From: Thermoplasmata archaeon
GTDB lineage: Archaea > Thermoplasmatota > Thermoplasmata > Lutacidiplasmatales > UBA184
Length of the DNA: 6,037 bases
Direction: 5' to 3'
Assembly: GCA_030044475.1 (NCBI GenBank)
Contig: JASHVP010000125.1
Location: forward strand, 1-6,037
The position numbers were made by a program, and so were the translations under genes. The notes under the pieces are model-generated. The model saw nothing but the letters and a program-made list of their open reading frames with translations. It was not told the origin of the DNA and did not search any database. Shown here piece by piece: positions 1 to 4,946 of this stretch. The stretch's first letter is position 1, and each line of letters opens with the position of its first letter.

Positions 1-612
1 CACGCCGTTGACCACGAACTGGACCCCGACCGCCGCCAGCAACAGCCCCAACACCCGCGTCATCGCCATCACCCCGACGCGCCCGAAGGCGCGCAGGATC
101 CGCTGGCCGTAGTGGAGGATGAAGTACGACAGCGCGGTCGTGATCAGGATGGCGAGGAACGTCGCGACGACCACGAACGGGTCGTTCCCCGAGTTCCCTT
201 CGTAGATCATCACGGTGGAGATCGCCCCCGGCCCGGCGAGGAGCGGGATCCCGAGGGGCACGACGGAGATCTCGTCGCGCCGGGCGATCGCCTCGTCGCG
301 GTCGGCGCTCGAGAGCCGGGTGCGCGTCACTTCCCCGTGGAGCATGTCGAAGGCGACGACGAACAGCAGGATCCCGCCCGCGATCTCGAACGCCCCGAGG
401 GTGAACCCGAACGCCTGGAACAGGAACCGCCCGACCAGGGCGAACGACGCCAGGACGCTCCCCTCGACGATCACGGCCCGGGTGACGATGACCCGGCGGT
501 CCGCCGCGTCGAACGTGTCGGTCAGGGAGACGAAGAACGGCAGCGTGCCGATCGGGTCGACGATCGCGAACAGGCTGATCGTGACCGCGACGAAGAACTC
601 GACGTCCGTCAT
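1..612 (-). CDS. MarC family integral membrane protein, 3' end cut by window edge
   Basis: The minus-strand frame opens at an ATG at 610-612 and stays open for 204 codons to the window edge, so the C-terminal end is missing; MarC proteins are usually about 200-220 residues, so probably only a few residues are lost. Family hallmarks are clear: FAIVDPIGTLPFF (15-27), VVPLGIPLLAGPGAIST (117-133) and TRVLGLLLAAVGVQF (185-199). Hydrophobic stretches near residues 5-30, 43-65, 70-91, 115-136, 145-168 and 182-203 fit about six membrane helices, with a polar charged loop at 92-114. Despite the name (multiple antibiotic resistance), the family is not an established drug transporter and its substrate is unknown. 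The gene lies 75 bases downstream of the methyltransferase on the same strand. No in-frame ATG, GTG or TTG occurs in the dozen or so codons upstream, which supports this start. No convincing Shine-Dalgarno sequence precedes it. Confidence 0.93.
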   Translation of the reverse strand, partial: MTDVEFFVAVTISLFAIVDPIGTLPFFVSLTDTFDAADRRVIVTRAVIVEGSVLASFALVGRFLFQAFGFTLGAFEIAGGILLFVVAFDMLHGEVTRTRLSSADRDEAIARRDEISVVPLGIPLLAGPGAISTVMIYEGNSGNDPFVVVATFLAILITTALSYFILHYGQRILRAFGRVGVMAMTRVLGLLLAAVGVQFVVNGV

Positions 613-644
613 CCCAGCCCGCCCCGGGCGGGACCCTCCGACCG

Positions 645-650
645 CTTCAA
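645..650 (-). promoter_or_regulatory. weak TATA-like element upstream of the MarC gene
   Basis: On the minus strand this reads TTGAAG, the most AT-rich spot in the GC-rich gap between the methyltransferase stop and the MarC start. Its centre lies about 36 bases from the MarC ATG, so it would give a leader of roughly 10 bases rather than a leaderless transcript. Only position and composition support it. Confidence 0.2.
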
Positions 651-687
651 CCCTTCGGCAAGCCGCCGACGACGGTCCGGCCGGTCG

Positions 688-1470
688 CTATCGGACGGCC
701 ACCAGCACGCGGTTCTGCCAGTGGCTCCAGACGACCTCGGACTCCCGGAACCCCGCGCGCGCGAGCGCCCGCCGGTGGCCTTCGAGGTCGAGCGGCGGGA
801 CGCGTTCGTGATGGGGCGGGACCCGGTCCGCCCGGAGTTCCACCTCGGCCCGGAGGCCCGGTTCCTTCTGCACCTCGGTCCACCAACGACGCCAGGACTC
901 TCCCCCGGAAGGTCCGGCCGGAGCGACCTCCCAGTGCGCGCGCCGGGCGAGGCGACGCAGCCGTTCGGCCTCGGGGCGGAACCCGAGGGTGTCGCCGTTC
1001 ACGAAGAGGGCCCCGGGCCGGAGCCGTCCCGCGAGGGTCGCGTACAGTCGGGCGAGCGGCGCGGGGGCGAGCCAGTGGAGGGCCGTCGTCGACACCGCGG
1101 CGTCGAAGCGCCGGCCCGGGAGGCCGCGGCTCCACGCGCGCGCCCGGAGGTCGGCCTCGTGCCAGACCAGCCGCCCCTCGACGGTGCCGAGCCCGAGCCG
1201 CCCGAGCGCGAGGAGGATCGGGTCGAAGTCGACCGCCACCCCGCGCGCCAGCGGGTATTCGCGGAGGACCCGCTCCGAGAGGGAGCCGCACCCCGCCCCG
1301 AGGTCGAGAAACCGGAACCGGGCGGGGAGACCGATGCCCAGCACGTCGAGGATCGCTCGGAACCGCTCCTCCCGGTCGGGGAGGTACCGCTCCTGCTGGC
1401 GGTCCCACCGGCGCCGCCACTCCCGGGCCCGAGCGGGACGGAGACGGGGCGCCCGCCGGGTCCCGCTCAT
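688..1470 (-). CDS. class I SAM-dependent methyltransferase, substrate unknown
   Basis: The protein is 260 aa. The Rossmann-type methyltransferase core starts after an Arg-rich N-terminal stretch (residues 1-36). Motif I, FLDLGAGCG (54-62), binds S-adenosylmethionine. The acidic end of strand 2, VAVDFDP (78-84), would contact the ribose. HEADLR (104-109) fits motif III and FDAAVSTTALHWL (122-134) fits the motif IV/post-I region of the Methyltransf_11/25 type. The HW pair at 132-133 is common in trans-aconitate- and ubiquinone/malonyl-methyltransferase-like proteins, but nothing visible fixes the substrate. The ATG at 1468-1470 overlaps the stop of the upstream gene as ATGA, which suggests translational coupling. 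A GAGG (1475-1478) precedes it by four bases, somewhat close for a Shine-Dalgarno site. The stop is TAG at 688-690. An RNA, protein or small-molecule methyltransferase are all possible. Confidence 0.85.
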   Translation of the reverse strand: MSGTRRAPRLRPARAREWRRRWDRQQERYLPDREERFRAILDVLGIGLPARFRFLDLGAGCGSLSERVLREYPLARGVAVDFDPILLALGRLGLGTVEGRLVWHEADLRARAWSRGLPGRRFDAAVSTTALHWLAPAPLARLYATLAGRLRPGALFVNGDTLGFRPEAERLRRLARRAHWEVAPAGPSGGESWRRWWTEVQKEPGLRAEVELRADRVPPHHERVPPLDLEGHRRALARAGFRESEVVWSHWQNRVLVAVR

Positions 1471-1934
1471 CGGCCCTCGGGGGTCGGGCTCGTTCCTCGA
1501 TGCCGGGAGCGCGCGGTCGGTCTCCGGCGACGGGGCGACCGCTGGATCCCGTGCGGGGCCGCGTCGGACGTCATCGTCTCGGCCGCGCGACGGCGACCGC
1601 CCGACCGCCCCCGGCGCAGTCGCCCGGGGGACGGGAGGTTCCGTGCCCGAAGTCGAAGGACGAGCGGCTCCTTCTGCGGGTTCGCGAGGAGCAGGACGTA
1701 CCGGCCCGGACGCTCCGGGTCGAACAAGATCCGCGCCCCGCCGGCGAGCCGGACCCGCTGCACGAACGGGCCGTCGGGATGCCCGATGAGCAGCACCACC
1801 GACCGCCCGGGTCGGGGGTTCTCGAGGTCGACGTCGATCTCGCAGGCCGGCGACTCGAGCTCGATCTCGATCCGGACGGTCGCCACCGGCTCGACCACGA
1901 GGTAGCGGGGAAGTCGCTCGAGCGGGACCGCCAT
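1467..1934 (-). CDS. hypothetical small protein: beta-rich N-terminal part plus Arg-rich tail
   Basis: I do not recognise this 155-aa protein. Residues 1-100 alternate hydrophobic and charged residues in a beta-strand-like pattern (YLVVEP, VRIEIELE, CEIDVDLE, SVVLLIG, RYVLLLANP, LVLRLRAR). The PGRYVLLLANP stretch (76-86) is reminiscent of beta-sandwich domains such as GOLD or PPC, but this is only a resemblance. Residues 101-155 are low-complexity and basic, with 16 Arg in 55 residues, rich in Pro, Gly and Ser. There is no signal peptide or membrane helix, so the protein is probably cytoplasmic. The ATG at 1932-1934 is chosen because an AT-rich element on the same strand lies about 27 bases upstream, as expected for leaderless initiation. 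The TGA stop overlaps the methyltransferase ATG by four bases (ATGA), which supports a real gene ending there. The tail could instead reflect a frameshift or a gene that has lost its original stop. Existence is moderately sure, function unknown. Confidence 0.55.
   Translation of the reverse strand: MAVPLERLPRYLVVEPVATVRIEIELESPACEIDVDLENPRPGRSVVLLIGHPDGPFVQRVRLAGGARILFDPERPGRYVLLLANPQKEPLVLRLRARNLPSPGRLRRGRSGGRRRAAETMTSDAAPHGIQRSPRRRRPTARSRHRGTSPTPEGR
1475..1478 (-). promoter_or_regulatory. Shine-Dalgarno-like GAGG before the methyltransferase start
   Basis: On the minus strand GAGG ends four bases before the ATG at 1470. It lies inside the 3' end of the upstream gene. Together with the ATGA overlap it fits re-initiation by a coupled ribosome. 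The spacing is short and the motif is common in GC-rich DNA. Confidence 0.3.
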
Positions 1935-1957
1935 GCCGGCCGACTCCGTGCGGGCGG

Positions 1958-1964
1958 AAAAGAT
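1958..1964 (-). promoter_or_regulatory. TATA-like element for the 1467-1934 gene
   Basis: On the minus strand this reads ATCTTTT in very GC-rich surroundings. Its centre is about 27 bases before the ATG at 1934, the spacing that places the transcription start at or next to the start codon in archaea. It supports this start codon and a leaderless transcript. No experimental support is available here. Confidence 0.4.
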
Positions 1965-1987
1965 GCGCGCCGCCGGGGGGAATTCGA

Positions 1988-1997
1988 CGAAGTTAAG
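1988..1997 (+). promoter_or_regulatory. BRE/TATA-like element for osmC
   Basis: The sequence CGAAGTTAAG combines a purine-rich BRE-like 5' half (1988-1992) with an AT-rich TTAAG (1993-1997). Its centre lies about 27 bases before the osmC ATG at 2022, consistent with leaderless transcription. The element is back to back with the minus-strand element at 1958-1964, so the 87-base gap 1935-2021 acts as a divergent promoter region. Confidence 0.5.
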
Positions 1998-2021
1998 TCG
2001 CGGGCCCCGGTGCGACGGACG

Positions 2022-2459
2022 ATGGCAGCGAAGCGGACGGCACGGGCGGTCTGGAGCGGCGACCTGATCCACGGCCACGGCACGGTCGGCGGCACGAGCG
2101 GGGGGCTCGGGGAGGTCGGGGTCTCCTGGGCCGCGCGCACCGAAGCGCCCGGGGGAAAGACGAGCCCGGAAGAGCTCCTCGCCGCCGCCCACGCGTCCTG
2201 CTTCTCGATGGCCCTGTCGGCCGGGCTCGGCCGGATGCAGAAGCCGCCCGAGCGCCTCTCCGTCTCGGCGACGGCGACGTTCGACAAGGTGGGGGACGGC
2301 TGGAAGGTCACGACGATGGAGCTCGCCGTCAGCGGCAAGGTGCCCGGGATCTCCGCCGACGAGTTCCTGGCGGCGGCAACGGCCGCCAGCCAAGGCTGCC
2401 CGATCTCCGGCGCCCTCAAGGGGAACGTGGCGATTTCCGTCACCGCGAAGCTGGAGTAG
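2022..2459 (+). CDS. osmC: OsmC family peroxiredoxin (organic/inorganic hydroperoxide reductase)
   Basis: The 145-aa protein has the length and layout of OsmC (E. coli OsmC is about 143 aa). OsmC is a cytoplasmic dimeric thiol peroxidase that reduces organic hydroperoxides, with shared active sites at the dimer interface. The N-terminal ARAVWSGDL (7-15) and GTVGGTSG (20-27) match the family start. Arg39 and Glu50 fit the conserved residues that orient the peroxidatic Cys. Cys60 in AAAHASCFSMALS (54-66) is the peroxidatic and Cys126 in GCPIS (125-129) the resolving cysteine. Their spacing (66 residues) is the same as in E. coli OsmC (Cys59/Cys125). The ATG at 2022 is chosen because homology begins there and a TATA-like element lies 27 bases upstream; the frame is open far upstream but that extension has no OsmC similarity. 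The 3' end overlaps the convergent pyrophosphatase gene by 20 bases. Confidence 0.95.
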   Translation: MAAKRTARAVWSGDLIHGHGTVGGTSGGLGEVGVSWAARTEAPGGKTSPEELLAAAHASCFSMALSAGLGRMQKPPERLSVSATATFDKVGDGWKVTTMELAVSGKVPGISADEFLAAATAASQGCPISGALKGNVAISVTAKLE

Positions 2460-3186
2460 GGCCCGCCTCCGCCGCGGACGGTTCGACCTCCTCGGGCCCG
2501 AGGAGGTCCTGGAAGACGAACCCGTCCCGGTCGACCACGCGGCCCGTCCGGACCTCCAGCGGGCGGCGGAAGAACGGACCGTCCGTCACGCACGTGTGGA
2601 ATTCCCCCCGTTCGCCGCACGGGTCGACCCCCGCGGGCAACGCCTCGATCAGCGACCGGTCGAACGTCCGCCCGACGAACTCTCGCGGCAACGTTCGCGG
2701 GTCCACGGCGACCAACGTGGCCCGGAGTCCCGCGTCGATCATCTCGCGGGCGAGGTCGGCGGTCGGGCGCCCCCAGAGCGGGAAGCGGGGGGTGAGACCG
2801 GTTCCGTCCAGGCGCTCCTCGCGGTACCGGCGGACCTCCTCCAGGTAGAGGTCCCCGAACACGACCGTCTCGACTCCTTCGGCGTGGAGCGCCGCGACGG
2901 CGGCGCCCATCCGGCGCTCGTAGACTTCGTTCGGGCACGGATACGGGATCGCGACCGTTCGCAGCGGAAGGCCGACGGCCTCGGCCTGCGCCTGCAGAAC
3001 CGAACGGCGGACCCCGTGCATCGACACCCGGTCGAACGCTTCCGAGACGGTGGTCAGGAGGCCCACGATCTCCACGTCCCCCGCGCGTCGAGTTTCGTGG
3101 AGGGCGTACGCGGAGTCCTTTCCACTGCTCCACGACACGACCGCCTTCGGGAGTCGGACGTCGGAAGCGCGCACGGGCGTGATCAC
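2440..3186 (-). CDS. Dph6-related ATP pyrophosphatase (COG2102, PP-loop / adenine nucleotide alpha hydrolase)
   Basis: The 248-aa protein has an N-terminal PP-loop, VSWSSGKDSAYALH (17-30), that binds ATP and releases pyrophosphate. It has the C-terminal family signature DPCGERGEFHTCVTDGP (188-204). Between them lie AFDRVSMHGVRR (50-61), PYPCPNEVYERRM (81-93), FGDLYLEEVRRYRE (110-123) and the PLW region (136-138), all diagnostic for this family. True Dph6 amidates diphthine on elongation factor 2. However, the CPNEVYE, FGDLYLEE and DPCGE-GEFHT segments resemble the bacterial Dph6-related group, and bacteria lack diphthamide, so a different amidation or adenylation substrate is possible. The start is GTG at 3186. 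It overlaps the rfcL stop as GTGA and has GGAG eight bases upstream (3195-3198). A second GTG four codons later (3172-3174) is the main alternative. The last 15 or so residues are a variable low-complexity tail. Confidence 0.88.
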   Translation of the reverse strand: MITPVRASDVRLPKAVVSWSSGKDSAYALHETRRAGDVEIVGLLTTVSEAFDRVSMHGVRRSVLQAQAEAVGLPLRTVAIPYPCPNEVYERRMGAAVAALHAEGVETVVFGDLYLEEVRRYREERLDGTGLTPRFPLWGRPTADLAREMIDAGLRATLVAVDPRTLPREFVGRTFDRSLIEALPAGVDPCGERGEFHTCVTDGPFFRRPLEVRTGRVVDRDGFVFQDLLGPEEVEPSAAEAGPTPASR

Positions 3187-4859
3187 CCGCCGAACTCCGA
3201 GAGCTGGCGCTGGACCTTCCGCTTCGGGTCCTCCTTCGCGAGCGATGTGCTCGAGTCCGGCCGACCCCCCTCGTCCGCGGCGGGGACGGAGGTCGGAGGC
3301 GACGTCGCGTCTCGGCTCTCCTCCGCCTCCGGCGGGCGTCCGCTGACATAGGTGACCTCCTCCGGCGTGAGCTCGAGGTCCCGGGAGATCGCCGTGAGAA
3401 GGGCGGGTCCCGGTCCGCGCCGGCGGCCCGTTCGCCCGGCGAGCCCTTCCAGGAACGGGAGCACCGAGTCCCGGGTCTTTTCGCGCGAGAGGTGGTACCG
3501 GCTCGCCGCCTTGGCGACGACCGCCTCCCGGAGCCCGCGCATCGCGCGCGAGCGACCCATTTCCCCCAGGAACTGCGGGAAGGCGGCCCCCTGCGTGCGC
3601 GGCACCGGTCGGTCGTGGAGGGCGATCCCAACGCCCCCCGTCTGCAGTTCGGAGGCGTAGCTCCACAGGCCGTAGACCCGGGCGCGCCGCGCGCGCACCA
3701 GCAGAAGGTCGGCCCGCGCGAGCACCGCGAACGCGGCGTCGCGGTGGCGAGCGTCCGGCGCGAACTGCGCCAGGTTCTCCTCGATCCACGGGAACAGGTC
3801 GTCGGGCGTCGCGTCGAGCTTGTCCCGGATCTCCCCCACCCGGTAGTACCGGGCCGCCGTGAGGACCTCCTCGGCCAGCCCGGCGAAGTCCGCTCCGATA
3901 TCCCGCCCTCCGACCGTCGACAACTGCGCCGGACCCCGCGGAAGCGAGGCGACCGCATCGAGATCGTTCAGGGCGGCGCGCAGATCCCCGGCGGACCGCC
4001 GGACGATCGCCGGGACGACCCCCGGCTCGACGTCGAGCCGCTCGCCCCGGACGATCGCTCCCAGCCGCCGCTCCATCTCGTCCGGCCGGATCGGGTAGAA
4101 CCGGAGTCGGAGCACGCCGCTCCGGAAGATCGCCGAGTACCGGGTGAGCGGCCGCTCGTCGTTCACGGTGAGCACGATCGGCTGGCGCGTCGACCGCACG
4201 AGTCGGGCGATCGCCCCCAGCCCACCGCGGTCGGAGACGTCGGACGGGCTCCCGGACGATCGCCACTCGTCGAGGTCCCGGCGCGCCGCGGGCAACTTGG
4301 CCCATCCGAAGTTGCCGGGCGATCTCGGGACGGCGTCCCAGTCGGGGAACGGCTTGCTCCGCCCGCCCGGCGCCAACCCCCAGGCCCCGTTGAGCGCCTC
4401 GATCGTACGGTACCGGCCGCGCAGAAACTCCCGCAGCGGGACCGGGTCCGCCGCCGGCCGGGGACTCTCCGTCAGCCGCCCGGTCAAGCAGTCCGCTTCG
4501 TCGAGGAGGATGAGCGCCCGGCGCACGCCGGTTCCGACCGGGCGTTCGGTCAGCGTATGGGTGATGGACGCCCGACCCGCGACCTGGTCGATCGAGCGCT
4601 CGTTCCGCGCATCGGAGGCGTTCATCTCCACGACTGTCCAACCAAAGTCCTCCGCGACGGCGAGAGCCGCGGACGTCTTCCCCACCCCCGGAGGGCCGCT
4701 CAGGAGAACCGCGCGGCGGGTCGGCATCGTGCCGGACTCCCACTCCGAGGCCCACGCTCGCAGCTCCTGGCGGGCTCGGGGGTTGCCGATCAGATCGGCG
4801 AGGTGGGCCGGCCGGAGGCGCTCGGACAGGGGGAGGGAAGGGGGCGCTGCCGATGGCAC
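3183..4859 (-). CDS. rfcL: replication factor C large subunit (clamp loader ATPase) with internal insertion
   Basis: The 558-aa AAA+ subunit loads PCNA onto primer-template junctions together with RfcS. LPLSERLRPAHLADLIGN (9-26) is the RFC N-terminal box. Walker A is GPPGVGKTS (55-63), followed by VEMNASDARN (77-86). Walker B is LILLDEAD (116-123), sensor 1 VLTVNDE (229-235) and sensor 2 GDLRAALNDL (291-300). SDRGGLGAIARLV (209-221) precedes sensor 1, as in yeast Rfc1 and archaeal RfcL. A helical collar domain follows to roughly residue 470, then a polar low-complexity tail. The tail ends in KRKVQRQLSEFGG, a PIP-like motif. Residues about 128-208 form an insertion absent from typical RfcL, where Walker B to sensor 1 spans some 30 residues. 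The start is GTG 4857-4859: homology begins eight residues later, and a TATA-like element lies 26 bases upstream. The DEADCLT Walker B is closer to the small-subunit form than to the usual DEVDG of large subunits. Confidence 0.93.
   Translation of the reverse strand: MPSAAPPSLPLSERLRPAHLADLIGNPRARQELRAWASEWESGTMPTRRAVLLSGPPGVGKTSAALAVAEDFGWTVVEMNASDARNERSIDQVAGRASITHTLTERPVGTGVRRALILLDEADCLTGRLTESPRPAADPVPLREFLRGRYRTIEALNGAWGLAPGGRSKPFPDWDAVPRSPGNFGWAKLPAARRDLDEWRSSGSPSDVSDRGGLGAIARLVRSTRQPIVLTVNDERPLTRYSAIFRSGVLRLRFYPIRPDEMERRLGAIVRGERLDVEPGVVPAIVRRSAGDLRAALNDLDAVASLPRGPAQLSTVGGRDIGADFAGLAEEVLTAARYYRVGEIRDKLDATPDDLFPWIEENLAQFAPDARHRDAAFAVLARADLLLVRARRARVYGLWSYASELQTGGVGIALHDRPVPRTQGAAFPQFLGEMGRSRAMRGLREAVVAKAASRYHLSREKTRDSVLPFLEGLAGRTGRRRGPGPALLTAISRDLELTPEEVTYVSGRPPEAEESRDATSPPTSVPAADEGGRPDSSTSLAKEDPKRKVQRQLSEFGG
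3195..3198 (-). promoter_or_regulatory. Shine-Dalgarno-like GGAG supporting the GTG start at 3186
   Basis: On the minus strand GGAG lies eight bases before the GTG that overlaps the rfcL stop codon. The spacing is good for ribosome binding. It favours GTG 3186 over the GTG four codons downstream, and translational coupling with rfcL. Confidence 0.45.
4236..4478 (-). other. in-frame insertion region within RfcL (about residues 128-208)
   Basis: This segment lies between Walker B (DEAD, 120-123) and the conserved DRGG helix start (210-213). The family normally has only a handful of residues there. It contains LREFLRGRYRTIEALNGAWG (142-161), then PFPDWDAVP (170-178) and a charged stretch to about 200. 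It is rich in Trp and aromatics (W160, F171, W174, F184, W186, W199), so it is probably folded rather than a disordered linker. It lacks intein splice junctions: there is no Cys/Ser at the start, no His-Asn before a nucleophile at the end, and no homing endonuclease blocks. The boundaries are approximate. Confidence 0.75.
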
Positions 4860-4881
4860 GGCCGGTCGAGGTCGAGCCCCG

Positions 4882-4888
4882 CATAAGA
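4882..4888 (-). promoter_or_regulatory. TATA-like element for rfcL
   Basis: On the minus strand this reads TCTTATG, the only AT-rich stretch upstream of rfcL. Its centre lies about 26 bases from the GTG at 4859, as expected for leaderless transcription. The ATG inside it opens a different frame and is not the rfcL start. Confidence 0.5.
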
Positions 4889-4898
4889 CGTCCCGGCC

Positions 4899-4911
4899 CC
4901 CCGGACCGGGG
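4899..4911. promoter_or_regulatory. 13-bp perfect palindrome between two divergent promoters, candidate operator
   Basis: CCCCGGACCGGGG has two 6-bp arms around a central A. It sits about 20 bases from the centre of the rfcL TATA-like element and 17 bases from that of the 4947 gene, upstream of both. An activator or shared regulator dimer could bind here, but GC-rich palindromes also occur by chance in DNA of this composition. Confidence 0.35.
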
Positions 4912-4918
4912 CGTCGAG

Positions 4919-4924
4919 GTAATT
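4919..4924 (+). promoter_or_regulatory. TATA-like element for the aldo/keto-reductase-like gene
   Basis: GTAATT lies in GC-rich surroundings, with its centre about 25 bases before the GTG at 4947. This supports that GTG as a leaderless start. It is divergent from the rfcL element at 4882-4888. Confidence 0.45.
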
Positions 4925-4946
4925 CCGCCGAGGGTGTCCCGGGGTC

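Noticed and set aside
112..1905. 597-codon open frame on the plus strand
   Set aside because: It runs antisense to the MarC, methyltransferase and 1467-1934 genes. Its product is a low-complexity Arg/Glu/Asp/Pro mixture typical of the complement of GC-rich genes, with no recognisable domain.
1500..2021. N-terminal extension of osmC to an ATG at 1500
   Set aside because: The extension has no OsmC similarity, is antisense to the 1467-1934 gene, and lies upstream of the TATA-like element that fits the ATG at 2022.
1571..3958. 795-codon open frame on the minus strand
   Set aside because: It crosses rfcL, the Dph6-related gene and the complement of osmC in the wrong frame, and is rich in Arg and Ser with no domain.
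4236..4478. Intein in RfcL
   Set aside because: Inteins are known in RFC genes, but this insert is only about 80 residues and lacks the Cys/Ser start, the His-Asn end and the splicing blocks.
3187..4884. Extension of the Dph6-related frame upstream to the ATG at 4884, as one 814-residue protein
   Set aside because: The upstream part is out of frame with rfcL and has no domain. The true protein begins near the PP-loop at the GTG overlapping the rfcL stop.
3492..4886. 464-codon open frame on the plus strand
   Set aside because: It is antisense to rfcL, which has every clamp-loader motif. The product is Arg/Pro/Glu-rich with no family signature.
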